NCBI RefSeq assembly: GCF_030246905.1
Contig: NZ_CP126741.1
Coordinates: 1,984,001 to 2,048,000, forward strand
Source: Microbacterium sp. zg-Y818
GTDB taxonomy: Bacteria > Actinomycetota > Actinomycetes > Actinomycetales > Microbacteriaceae
Length of the DNA: 64,000 nt
Direction of reading: 5' to 3'
Of this stretch, positions 43,808 through 52,352 are shown in pieces (positions within the stretch are counted from its first letter, which is position 1; each line of letters opens with the position of its first letter). The notes under the pieces are model-generated. The model searched no databases. It was not told the origin of the DNA and worked only from the letters and a program-made list of their open reading frames with translations. The position numbers and the translations under genes are program-made.

Positions 43808-44758
43808 TCAGAGCACGGCGACGGGAGATATGGGGCTGCCGGTGCCACCACGCAAGCGCAGCGGCAGGGCGATGAAGAGGAAGGATGCTGCGCCTCGACG
43901 GCTGAGTTCTTCCAGGTCGAGGAACTCCAGCAGGTAGATCCCGCAATCGCGGATGAGGAACTGATGCACCGGGCACACCGTGCCGGGAGCCCACGGGATC
44001 ACCTCGACGCCGCTGTTGTCGGCGCCGACGAGCGTGACGTCGCGACGGGCGAGGTACTCGGACGCATCCAGCCCGATACCCGGGCGATCGCCGTGGTACT
44101 CCACGCCCTCCTCGCGGTACGCACTGATCCAGCCGGTGCGGATCAGCACGGCGTCCCCCGGCTGGAGCGAGACTCCCTGCGCCTCGAGGGTCGCGTCGAT
44201 GTCCGCCCCGGTGACCTCGTACCCGGGTTCGAGCCGCGTGACACCGAAATGGCGTGGGAGGTCCACCAGCACCCCACGGGAGACGAGTGGCGGCGCCTTG
44301 TCGATCCCGAGCTTGCGCAGGCCGCCGGAGCGCACCTCGGTCTGGGGGTACCCGTTGTAGAGCGTGTCGTCGTACCAGACGTGGCCCAGCGCGTCGAGGT
44401 GCGTGGTGCCTCCGTGCACAGCGAGGCTCACGTGATCGGTCGCGGACTGGAAGCCGCTCGGTGCGGTCATGCCGGCGAGGAAATCGCCGGCATCGCGCAT
44501 CATGAAGTGCTGCGGGGCAGCTCCGTTCCGCGGCGCGTCGCGGTCGCCGATCACCTGTCCGAGGGGGACGATCTCGCCGGTCTGCGCGAGGGCCAGCGCG
44601 GCGAGCACTGCGGCGGGGGTCGAGTGGTTCGCGGCGCCGCGCTGATCGTCGGCCCCCCACCGGCCCCAATTGCTGAAGTCCGGGCGGGGCGGGGTGTCGC
44701 CGTCGGCCGAGCGCGGCGTGAACTGCGACGTACTCACGAACGGATCCCTTCGTTCCAC
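43808..44758 (-). CDS. Cyclase-family metal hydrolase (kynurenine formamidase-like)
   Basis: 316 residues from GTG 44758, with an alternative GTG at 44737 that also has a ribosome site. SLAVHGGTTHLDALGHVWYD is the metal motif of the cyclase family (HxGTHxDxxxH). GRWGADDQRGAAN near the N-terminus and LVGADNSGVEVIPW in the second half are characteristic of the longer subgroup. Members hydrolyse amides or lactone-like rings. Opening of a lactone formed by one of the luciferase-like enzymes is an attractive but unproven role. First gene of the unit ending at 39541. Confidence 0.87.
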   Translation of the reverse strand: MERRDPFVSTSQFTPRSADGDTPPRPDFSNWGRWGADDQRGAANHSTPAAVLAALALAQTGEIVPLGQVIGDRDAPRNGAAPQHFMMRDAGDFLAGMTAPSGFQSATDHVSLAVHGGTTHLDALGHVWYDDTLYNGYPQTEVRSGGLRKLGIDKAPPLVSRGVLVDLPRHFGVTRLEPGYEVTGADIDATLEAQGVSLQPGDAVLIRTGWISAYREEGVEYHGDRPGIGLDASEYLARRDVTLVGADNSGVEVIPWAPGTVCPVHQFLIRDCGIYLLEFLDLEELSRRGAASFLFIALPLRLRGGTGSPISPVAVL

Positions 44759-44784
44759 ATTGAACCTCTGCTACGACCATACAA

Positions 44785-44799
44785 TATGATCAAAGATCA
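44785..44799. promoter_or_regulatory. Perfect operator between divergent cyclase and P450 operons
   Basis: TGATC-AAA-GATCA at 44787-44799, a perfect palindrome. For the plus genes TATGAT (44785-44790) with TTGAAC 19 bases before overlaps it. For the minus gene the site lies just upstream of a TATTGT/TTGTAT -10 candidate. One bound regulator would control both directions. Confidence 0.65.
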
Positions 44800-44819
44800 A
44801 GTGTAGCGAAGGAGCTGCC

Positions 44820-45122
44820 ATGGACATCGTTGTCGACACCGCCGGGGTTCGCATCGCCGATCCCGAGACACTCTCCTCATTCTCAGTGCTCAGCGCGCTG
44901 CCCCCGTCGGAGATCGACGCCGCGCTGCGCGCTGCGGACCTCGGACACGTCCGGGACGGCCACGCATGGGTCTCGGCCGACGCGCTGGAGTCACGCGCTG
45001 CGGCACTGGTCTCGGACCCGGAGTGGCCGGCCCTGTACCGGGGAATGATCGACTTCGCCGTCTCCCACGGCTGGTGGGATGCGGAGCAGGCACTCATCCG
45101 CGCACACCTCCGCTCTATCTGA
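44820..45122 (+). CDS. Small protein of unknown function
   Basis: 100 residues from ATG 44820 with a strong AAGGAG site 5 bases before it. I do not recognise a family. The chain is mostly helical in appearance, without signal peptide, membrane segment or cysteine pair. It has LSALPPSEIDAALRAADLG in the middle and a Trp-rich end (VSHGWWDAEQALIRAHL). It is the first gene of a regulated operon with a P450, a SnoaL-like protein and a luciferase-like enzyme, so it may be an accessory subunit of one of these. Codon use matches its neighbours. Confidence 0.75.
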   Translation: MDIVVDTAGVRIADPETLSSFSVLSALPPSEIDAALRAADLGHVRDGHAWVSADALESRAAALVSDPEWPALYRGMIDFAVSHGWWDAEQALIRAHLRSI

Positions 45123-45160
45123 CATCACCGCCACCGCCTCAACCCCGAAAGGCAGACCGC

Positions 45161-46393
45161 ATGTCCGCACCTGCGTCAGTCGATCCGTCCGTCGAGTACC
45201 CCTTCGCGGCACGTCCCGCCGCCGAGGCCGTCGCTCAATTCCACCGGGTCGCCGCCGATCGGCCGATGACGCGCGTCACCATGCCGTTCGGCGGTGACGT
45301 CTGGGTGGTCCACCGCAATGCCGCGGCGCGCGAGGTCCTGGCCGACGCCCGCTTCGTCCGCGAGCCGTTCCGGACCGGCCGGCGGGAGGTGCCGTACTTC
45401 GTGCAGTTCCCGGCGTTCCTGAAGAGCACAATCCAGTTCGAGGACCCGCCGCACCACACCAAGCTCCGCAGGCTCGTGCAACGGGCGATCTCCCCCGCCG
45501 CCGTCAAAGCCATGCGCGAGTCGGCCACGGCCTTCGCGGACGAACTGCTGGAAGCGATGGCGGCCAAGGGCAACCGCGCGAATCTCGTCACCGAGTACGC
45601 CCTGGCCCTGCCGATCCAGATGCTCGCGACCCTGCTCGGGGTGCCGGCCGCCGATCATCGCAGATTCGAACGGTGGGCCTCCTCGACGCTGGCCGTCGCC
45701 GGCGCCGCGCCCGAGGACATCGCCCGGGACATGGCCGATCTCCACGCCTACCTCACCGACCTCATCGCCCTTCGCCGGACGGATCCGCGCGATGACCTCA
45801 TCTCGAGCCTCGCGGGCGCGCGGGACAAGGACGAGACCCTCGCGGACGACGAGATCCTGACGATCGCCATGCTGCTGCTCGTGGCCGGCTTCGACAACAC
45901 CGCGAACTTCATCACTATCGGGGTCTCCTCGCTCCTGCACCACCCTGACCAGCTCGCCGCATTCCGCGAAGACCCCGCCGGCCTCGCCGCGCCCGCCGTG
46001 GAGGAGATCCTCCGTCACGGCCGGTTCTCGCTCGGCACACCCGTTGCGGGCATCGGCGGCCTGGTGCCTTTCGTCGCCACCGAACCGGTGGAGGTCGATG
46101 GTGTTCTCATCGCCGAGGGCGAGGCCGTCCTGGTCGATCCGGCGTCCGTGAACCACGACGGCGTGGCGACCGAACACGACGAGCGACTCGACATCACCCG
46201 CGAACAGAACGCGCACCTGACCCTCAGCTACGGCCTGCATCACTGTCTGGGCGCACCGCTGGCACGAATGGAGATGCAGGTCGCCCTCGCGCGGCTGTTC
46301 ACCCGCTTCCCGGATCTGGCGCTCGATGGCGACCCCGTCGTCAATGAGAACCACCTCAGCCGGCCGATCGTCGAGCTCAACGTGACCTGGTGA
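45161..46393 (+). CDS. Cytochrome P450 (bacterial class I)
   Basis: 410 residues from ATG 45161 (AAAGG upstream); an earlier in-frame start would overlap the small-protein gene. Heme loop SYGLHHCLGAPLARMEM with Cys362. The I-helix LLLVAGFDNTANF has Asn in place of the proton-relay Thr. A typical soluble bacterial P450 needing ferredoxin. It is encoded with a SnoaL-like and a luciferase-like protein, GTGA-coupled to the former. Substrate unknown. Confidence 0.95.
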   Translation: MSAPASVDPSVEYPFAARPAAEAVAQFHRVAADRPMTRVTMPFGGDVWVVHRNAAAREVLADARFVREPFRTGRREVPYFVQFPAFLKSTIQFEDPPHHTKLRRLVQRAISPAAVKAMRESATAFADELLEAMAAKGNRANLVTEYALALPIQMLATLLGVPAADHRRFERWASSTLAVAGAAPEDIARDMADLHAYLTDLIALRRTDPRDDLISSLAGARDKDETLADDEILTIAMLLLVAGFDNTANFITIGVSSLLHHPDQLAAFREDPAGLAAPAVEEILRHGRFSLGTPVAGIGGLVPFVATEPVEVDGVLIAEGEAVLVDPASVNHDGVATEHDERLDITREQNAHLTLSYGLHHCLGAPLARMEMQVALARLFTRFPDLALDGDPVVNENHLSRPIVELNVTW

Positions 46394-46947
46394 AGGCGAT
46401 GCCGCACGCCGACGACGAACACGTCGCGCTGGCGACGCTGGTCGACCGGGCGCGGATCACCGACGTCATCGCGCGCTACTGCCGCGGCGTCGACCGGCGC
46501 GACTTCGCCCTCGTGCGCTCCTGCTACCACGATGACGCCATCGATCACCACACCGGGTTCACGGGTCCTGTCGACGAGTACATCGAATGGATCCGCGTCG
46601 GGCTCCGGCGATTCCCGATGACCCAGCACCTGATCGGCCAACAGCTCATCGAGTTGCACGGCGATGTCGCACGGTGCGAGACGTACGGCATGGCCTCGCA
46701 CTGGTCAGACGGTGGCGACGCCGCGCCCGCGGATCTCGTCACCGGCTTCCGCTACGTCGATCGCATGGAGCGACGCGCGGGGCGCTGGGCGATCGCGGAA
46801 CGCTACGCCATCCGGGATTGGACTCGGGTGGACGGGGTGCTGGTCGATCGGCCCGCCGAGGGAAGACGCAGTCACCCATCCGGGGCGGACGATCTCTACA
46901 CGCTGGCGGGCTTCCCCACTCCGCTCGCACACGGAGGACAAGCATGA
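46390..46947 (+). CDS. SnoaL-like (NTF2-fold) protein
   Basis: 185 residues from GTG 46390, overlapping the P450 stop. LVDRARITDVIARYCRGVDRRDFALVRSCYHDDAIDHHTGF is the classic SnoaL_4 opening, read in two adjoining stretches. RFPMTQHLIGQQLIEL and GFRYVDRMERRAGRWAIAERYAIRDW complete the cone fold. Such proteins serve as isomerases, dehydratases or cyclases with His/Asp pairs. Its ATGA overlap with the luciferase-like gene suggests it processes that enzyme's product or substrate. Reaction unknown. Confidence 0.85.
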   Translation: MKAMPHADDEHVALATLVDRARITDVIARYCRGVDRRDFALVRSCYHDDAIDHHTGFTGPVDEYIEWIRVGLRRFPMTQHLIGQQLIELHGDVARCETYGMASHWSDGGDAAPADLVTGFRYVDRMERRAGRWAIAERYAIRDWTRVDGVLVDRPAEGRRSHPSGADDLYTLAGFPTPLAHGGQA

Positions 46948-47876
46948 AATTCGACGTCATGATGCCGGGGACCAACCACATTCCGGGGATGTACGAGTGG
47001 GCCCATCAGCTCGCTCCCGGCGACCAGCGCCGCATCCTGCAGTGCATCGATCGGGGACGGTTCCACGCAATCCTCGTCTCCGAACACCTCGCCATGCCTT
47101 CGTTCGAGGTCCCGCGGCTCGGCCCCTACTGGCACGACGCCCTGACCACGATGTCGTTCATCGCCGGGGTAACCGAGCGCGTGATGATCGACAGCTGCCT
47201 GCTGGTCCTGCCCTACCACCACCCGCTCCGGTTCTCGAAGGCGATCGGAACCCTGGACGCGCTCAGCGGCGGCCGGGTCTCGCTGTCGCTCGGTGTCGGC
47301 CACGCCGAACAGGAGTTCGCGGCGCTCGGGGTCGACTTCGCGGCGCGCGGCCGCATCACCGATGAGGCCCTGGCCGCGCTCATGGAGCTGTGGACGGCAG
47401 CGGAACCCGTGCACGAGGGCGAGTTCTTCCACATCTCCGGTCTCGCCGTCGAACCGAAGCCGGACCCCCGGCCGCGGATCTCGATCGGCGGCAACTCGCG
47501 ACCGGCATTGCGTCGCGCCGCGCGCTGGGATGGCTGGCAGCCCAACCCCCTGAGTACCCCGCTCGACGCGCTGCCCGCCATGATCGCGTACATAGAGGAG
47601 CATCGGGATGCCGCGCGGGCGACATACCCCTTCGAGGTGAACTGGCTGGGCGCGCCGGAGGGCCTGGATCTTCCCGACGGGTTCCGCCGCGCGGACCCCG
47701 CCACCCTGCGCTCCTTCCGCGACCGCGCCATCGAGGCCTACACCGAGGTGTTCCCCGCCATCGGCGTACACCGCGCGGCGGTCCCCCGACCGGCGACGAT
47801 CGCGTCGACCGACGAGTTCCTCGCCTACCTGGAGTGGTTCGACGCCGAGATCATCGAAGCGGTCGGCGCGGGGTAG
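46944..47876 (+). CDS. LLM-class luciferase-like oxidoreductase
   Basis: 310 residues from ATG 46944 (GGAGG upstream). The TIM barrel is seen in GRFHAILVSEHLAMPSFE, VMIDSCLLVLPYHHPLRFSKAI, GGRVSLSLGVGHAEQEFAALG and RPRISIGGNSRPALRRAARWDGW. The GVGHAEQEF loop and the GG-S/N-S-P motif are common in F420- or FMN-dependent actinobacterial members. Likely an oxygenase or dehydrogenase acting after the P450. Not closely related to the LLM enzyme at 5650. Last gene of the four-gene operon, followed by a strong terminator hairpin. Confidence 0.88.
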   Translation: MKFDVMMPGTNHIPGMYEWAHQLAPGDQRRILQCIDRGRFHAILVSEHLAMPSFEVPRLGPYWHDALTTMSFIAGVTERVMIDSCLLVLPYHHPLRFSKAIGTLDALSGGRVSLSLGVGHAEQEFAALGVDFAARGRITDEALAALMELWTAAEPVHEGEFFHISGLAVEPKPDPRPRISIGGNSRPALRRAARWDGWQPNPLSTPLDALPAMIAYIEEHRDAARATYPFEVNWLGAPEGLDLPDGFRRADPATLRSFRDRAIEAYTEVFPAIGVHRAAVPRPATIASTDEFLAYLEWFDAEIIEAVGAG

Positions 47877-47885
47877 GCGCGGGCG

Positions 47886-47927
47886 ACGGACAGGGCCGCC
47901 CGCGCCCTCGCCGGCGGCCCTGTCCGT
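47886..47927. terminator. Strong bidirectional terminator hairpin
   Basis: A perfect 15-base GC-rich stem (47886-47900 with 47913-47927) and a 12-base loop lie between the convergent stop codons at 47876 and 47941. No T-tract. The best terminator candidate of the window. Confidence 0.8.
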
Positions 47928-47940
47928 GCATCCCGGTGGG

Positions 47941-49440
47941 TCACTGCATCGTCGGAATGACGAAACTCGCGCCCTCCTTGATCCCCGACTGCCAGCGGCT
48001 GGTCACGGTCTTGGTCTTCGTGTAGAAGCGGAATGCATCGGGACCGTGCTGGTTGAGGTCTCCGAAACCCGACTTCTTCCATCCTCCGAAGGTGTGGTAC
48101 GCGATCGGCACCGGGATCGGCACGTTGACCCCGACCATGCCGACGTTCACACGGGCGGTGAAGTCGCGGGCGGTGTCACCGTCCCGGGTGAAGATCGCCA
48201 CGCCGTTGCCGAACTCATGGTCGCTGGCCATCGCCAGTGCCTGCTCGTAGTCGTCCGCGCGGGCGATGACGAGAACGGGACCGAAGACCTCTTCGCGGTA
48301 GATCGTCATGTCGGTGGTGACGTGATCGAACAGGGTCGGGCCGAGGTAGAAGCCGTTCTCGTGGCCGGGAACCACGTACCCGCGTCCGTCCGCGAGCAGA
48401 GTCGCTCCCTCGTCGATTCCCTGCTGGATGTATCCGCTCACCCGCTCCACCGCCTCCCGTGTCACCAGTGGACCGTAATCGACGTCGGGGGCCAGCGCCG
48501 GCCCGATTCGGAGTTCTTTCACCCGCTCGGCGAGCTTCGCCGCCAGGGCATCCGCGGTTGCCGCGCCGACCGGCACCGCGACGGAGATCGCCATGCACCG
48601 CTCACCGGCGGATCCGTAACCGGCGCCGATCAGGGCGTCCGCGACCTGATCGAGGTCGGCGTCCGGCATCACGATCATGTGATTCTTGGCTCCACCGAAG
48701 CACTGGGCGCGCTTGCCCTGCTGAGCAGCCGACGTGTAGATGTAGTGCGCGATCGGAGTGGAGCCGACGAATCCGACAGCCTTGATCCGGTCGTCCTCGA
48801 GGAGCGCGTCGACGGCCTCCTTGTCCCCGTTGACGACATTCAGCACGCCGGCCGGCAGACCGGCTTCGAGGAAGAGCTCGGCGATCCTCAGCGGCACGGA
48901 GGGGTCCCGCTCACTGGGCTTCAGGATGAACGCGTTGCCCGCGGCCAACGCGGGTCCCGCCTTCCACAGCGGGATCATCGCGGGGAAGTTGAACGGCGTG
49001 ATCCCCGCCACCACGCCGAGCGGCTGCCGCATCGAGTACACGTCGATGCCGGTACCGGCTCCGCTGGTGTACTCCCCCTTCAGCAGGTGCGGCGCGCCGA
49101 TGCAGAATTCGATCACCTCGACGCCGCGCTGAATGTCACCCTTGGCGTCGTCGATCGTCTTGCCATGCTCGCTGGAGAGGAGGCGGGCCAGCTCCTCGGT
49201 GTCGCGCTTGACCAGATCCGCGAACCGCATGAGCACCCGCGCGCGACGCTGCGGGTTCGCCGCCCCCCACTCGATCTGGGCACGTTCGGCATCGGCCACG
49301 GCGGCGCGGACCTCGTCGGCACTGGCCAGCGGGACGCGCGCCTGCACCTGGCCGCTGCTGGGGTCGAAGACATCCGCGAATCGACCGGATGTGCCTTCGA
49401 CGTGGCGGCCGCCGATGAAATGCGTGAGTTCACGGACCAT
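47941..49440 (-). CDS. mmsA: Methylmalonate-semialdehyde dehydrogenase (CoA-acylating)
   Basis: 499 residues from ATG 49440 (GGAGAG upstream). Strong family features: VAGITPFNFPAMIPLWK, VGSTPIAHYIY, CFGGAKNHMIVMPDAD where ordinary aldehyde dehydrogenases have a catalytic Glu, and GSAGERCMAIS with the catalytic Cys. The missing Glu marks the CoA-dependent MmsA group, which converts (methyl)malonate semialdehyde to propanoyl- or acetyl-CoA. In this island it could finish degradation of C3 fragments. It follows the ferredoxin reductase gene by 55 bases. Confidence 0.92.
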   Translation of the reverse strand: MVRELTHFIGGRHVEGTSGRFADVFDPSSGQVQARVPLASADEVRAAVADAERAQIEWGAANPQRRARVLMRFADLVKRDTEELARLLSSEHGKTIDDAKGDIQRGVEVIEFCIGAPHLLKGEYTSGAGTGIDVYSMRQPLGVVAGITPFNFPAMIPLWKAGPALAAGNAFILKPSERDPSVPLRIAELFLEAGLPAGVLNVVNGDKEAVDALLEDDRIKAVGFVGSTPIAHYIYTSAAQQGKRAQCFGGAKNHMIVMPDADLDQVADALIGAGYGSAGERCMAISVAVPVGAATADALAAKLAERVKELRIGPALAPDVDYGPLVTREAVERVSGYIQQGIDEGATLLADGRGYVVPGHENGFYLGPTLFDHVTTDMTIYREEVFGPVLVIARADDYEQALAMASDHEFGNGVAIFTRDGDTARDFTARVNVGMVGVNVPIPVPIAYHTFGGWKKSGFGDLNQHGPDAFRFYTKTKTVTSRWQSGIKEGASFVIPTMQ

Positions 49441-49495
49441 GGGTGGTCTCTCCGTATCCGACCGGCTCGCGGTCAATTGTCGTGGTGATGGTCGT

Positions 49496-50776
49496 TCAGA
49501 CGCTCACCGCGTCGCGCAGCACGACGGCGAGCTTGTGGGATGTGTCGACGAGCAGACGCGGATCCACGCGGACGTCACCGGCGAGCGCTCGACGTACGGC
49601 CGCGAAATCCGCCGGTGAGTTGACGCAGTCGGCGGCGATGAGTCGCCCCTGCCGCAGGTAGAGGAATGACACGCGGTCCGTCGCGGGGTCACCGCGCACG
49701 ATGACCTGATCGTGGCCGCTGGACAGGCCCGCGATCTGCAGTTTGAGGTCACCCTGATCCGACCAGAACCAGGGGACGCTGCGGTACGGCACGGGGGTGC
49801 CGAGGATCGTCCGGGCGGCATGGTTCGCCTGCTCGACCGCGTTGTTCACGCTCTCGAGGCGCACCCGCGTGAGGGCCGGATCAACGGGATAGGGGCTGGG
49901 CAGGTTCGCGCAATCGCCGATGGCGATCGTCCAGCCGTCGGAGGCGAGCGAGTGGTCGTCGACGACGATGCCGTTGTCGATGAGCAGGCCGAGCTGCTCG
50001 GCGAGTTCCACCCGGGGCGCGACGCCGACACCGAGGGCGACGAGTTGTGCCGGGACGAACGACCCGTCGGCCATCTCGACACCGGCGACCTCCCCGTCCT
50101 CGCAGGTGCGGATGCCGGTGATGCGTGCACTCAGCACCACGTCGATGCCGCGGCGCCGGGTGGCGTCGAGGTAGTAGGCGCTCGTCTCGGCACCGACCGC
50201 GCGGCCCATCAATTGCGGGGCGGCCTCGAGCACGGTCACGCGGCGCCCGAGTTTGCGCGCGCTGGCGGCGACCTCCAGCCCGATGAAGCCGCCGCCGATC
50301 ACGACGACGTCCTGGGCGACGGTGAGCCGCTCCCCCAGGCGCACCGAGTCGTCCGCATCGCGGAGAGTCACGACTCCGTCGGCATCGGCTCCGGGGATCG
50401 GGAGTCGGCGCGGCGATGCCCCCACGGCGAGGACCAGGCGATCACAGGTGATCGTCCGCCCCGATGCGGTCTGCGCGACCCCGCCGATCGCCGTGCGGCG
50501 GACCGCCAAGACAGGTTCGCCGGGGAGGACTCGGATGTCGCTCTCCGAGAAGAACTCGGAGGATCTGAATTCGAGTCCGCCGAACGTCTCGTCCCCGAGC
50601 AGATAGCTCTTCGACAGCGGCGGACGGCTGTAAGGCAGATGCGGTTCATCCCCCACGATGGTGATCGGCTGGGAGTACTCCGCCTCACGCAGTGTCGTCG
50701 CCAGTTGGACGGCGGCTTGGCCGCCGCCCACGATCAGCACCCCCGTGTCGAAGTCGGCGTCCACGTCATGCGCCAT
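49496..50776 (-). CDS. NAD(P)H-dependent ferredoxin reductase (putidaredoxin-reductase type)
   Basis: 426 residues. Two dinucleotide folds: VLIVGGGQAAVQLATTLR for FAD (residues 13-30) and VVIGGGFIGLEVAASARKLG for NAD(P)H. LPYSRPPLSKSYL and the C-terminal WFWSDQGDLKLQIAG are typical of the BphA4/PdR family, as is the FAD-contacting GDCANLPSPY. It would reduce the 2Fe-2S ferredoxin (58498), which serves the three P450s. The only such reductase in the window, so it is probably shared. Overlaps the ligase gene by 11 bases. Confidence 0.93.
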   Translation of the reverse strand: MAHDVDADFDTGVLIVGGGQAAVQLATTLREAEYSQPITIVGDEPHLPYSRPPLSKSYLLGDETFGGLEFRSSEFFSESDIRVLPGEPVLAVRRTAIGGVAQTASGRTITCDRLVLAVGASPRRLPIPGADADGVVTLRDADDSVRLGERLTVAQDVVVIGGGFIGLEVAASARKLGRRVTVLEAAPQLMGRAVGAETSAYYLDATRRRGIDVVLSARITGIRTCEDGEVAGVEMADGSFVPAQLVALGVGVAPRVELAEQLGLLIDNGIVVDDHSLASDGWTIAIGDCANLPSPYPVDPALTRVRLESVNNAVEQANHAARTILGTPVPYRSVPWFWSDQGDLKLQIAGLSSGHDQVIVRGDPATDRVSFLYLRQGRLIAADCVNSPADFAAVRRALAGDVRVDPRLLVDTSHKLAVVLRDAVSV

Positions 50777-52277
50777 GCTGCGCCTCCATCAGTTCGGTCT
50801 TCAGCACGCGCCTCAGCAGCTTGCCCGTCTCGTTGTACGGGAGCGCCTCGCGGAACAGCACGCGCTCGGGGACCCGCGTGCTGCGCAGCTGCGCACCCAC
50901 CCAGCTCTTGAGCTCCGCCTCGGTGACGGAGTACCCGGGCGCGGCCACGACCGCGGCGACCGCGATCTCACCCCACTGGTCGTCCTGCACACCTACCACG
51001 GCCGCCTCCGCCACTGCGGCGTGCGCGGTGAGCACCTCCTCGATCTCTCCCGGCGACAGGTTCTCCCCGCCGCGCACGATCACGTCGTCGAGGCGCCCGT
51101 CCACGAACACATAGCCGTCCGCGTCGATCCACCCGGCGTCGTTGGTGTGGAACCAGCCGTCCTCATCGGTCACGGAGGAGTGCGAGTACTCTCCGGAGAC
51201 CTGGGGTCCGCGCACCCACAGTTCGCCGCGCTCGTCCGGCCCGAGGACGCGACCGGCAGGGTCGCAGGCGATGAGCTCGACGGACGGCAACGCGCGCCCG
51301 ACCGAACCGAGGCGTCGGCGCACGGCGGGGTCGTCCGACGCGATCGCCTGCCGATGGTCCTCGGGACCGAGCACCGCGATCGACGAAGTCGTCTCGGTGA
51401 GTCCGTAGCCGTTGACGAAGTCGACGTGCGGCAGCAGGTCCAGCGCGGGCGCGACGACGCTCAGCGGCATCCTCCCCCCGCCGTACGAGAGGTTGCGCAG
51501 GTCCGGCAGGGTCTGGCCGGTCTGCGCGAGCACCTCGACGATGCGCGCGAGCATGGTGGGCACGACCATCGCATGGGTGATCCGCTGCTCCCGGGCGACG
51601 CGCACCCACTCGGCTGCGTCGAAGTTCGGAAGGTAGACGATGCGGCGGCCGCTGTAGAGCGCGGTGAGCATGCCCGCCACACCCGCGATGTGGTAGGGCG
51701 GCACGGCCACCAGTTGCGCCTCGTCGGGAGGCGAGGAGAGGAAGTCGACCGACGACAGCACGTAGGAGGTCAGGTGGCGATGCCGGAGGATGGCGACCTT
51801 GGGCTTGCCGGTCGTGCCGCTGGTGTGCAGGAGCACGGCGGGGGCTTCGTCGTCGTCCGGCGCAGCGGCGTCGAACGATGCGCTGTCGTGGATGGCGGCA
51901 CGGAACCCCCGAGCGTCGACCGGAACGATCTCCCGCCCGGCCACGTCGGCCCCGAGGGCGAGGACGCTTGCCTCGGCCACCAGCAGAGCGGGGCTCTGGT
52001 CTCGCAGGATATCGCCCAGGGGGCCGGTGGCGAGCCGGTAGCTCACCGGCACGAACGGGGTACCGGCCAGCGCCGCGCCGAAGAGCGCGATCGGGTATGC
52101 CTCCGACGCGACGGTGACGTACACGAGGGGAAGCGCACCCTCCGCGTGGAGGCGTCCGGCCGCTCGGCGCGCCTCATCGCGAAGGGCCGCATAGGTCAGT
52201 CCCACGGTGCGGTCCCCCACGATCACGCGTTCGGGGTCGGTGTCCGCGAGCATGTCCAGCAGCATGAACACGTTCAT
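50766..52277 (-). CDS. AMP-forming acyl-CoA ligase
   Basis: 503 residues from ATG 52277 (GAAGGAG six bases before). The P-loop-like motif is LLHTSGTTGKPKVAI, then GYGLTETTSS, GWFHTNDAGWIDADGYV, VDGRLDDVIVRGGENLSP and the catalytic-lysine end YNETGKLLRRVLK. It activates a carboxylic acid through an acyl-adenylate. In an island with steroid signatures a FadD17/FadD19-like substrate (side-chain or ring carboxylate) is plausible. Confidence 0.93.
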   Translation of the reverse strand: MNVFMLLDMLADTDPERVIVGDRTVGLTYAALRDEARRAAGRLHAEGALPLVYVTVASEAYPIALFGAALAGTPFVPVSYRLATGPLGDILRDQSPALLVAEASVLALGADVAGREIVPVDARGFRAAIHDSASFDAAAPDDDEAPAVLLHTSGTTGKPKVAILRHRHLTSYVLSSVDFLSSPPDEAQLVAVPPYHIAGVAGMLTALYSGRRIVYLPNFDAAEWVRVAREQRITHAMVVPTMLARIVEVLAQTGQTLPDLRNLSYGGGRMPLSVVAPALDLLPHVDFVNGYGLTETTSSIAVLGPEDHRQAIASDDPAVRRRLGSVGRALPSVELIACDPAGRVLGPDERGELWVRGPQVSGEYSHSSVTDEDGWFHTNDAGWIDADGYVFVDGRLDDVIVRGGENLSPGEIEEVLTAHAAVAEAAVVGVQDDQWGEIAVAAVVAAPGYSVTEAELKSWVGAQLRSTRVPERVLFREALPYNETGKLLRRVLKTELMEAQHGA

Positions 52278-52352
52278 CCGCATCTCCTTCTCGACCGTGA
52301 GCGGGGGGGGTGATCGACCCGCGCCGTCGTCGGGTCCATCAAACAATATCAT

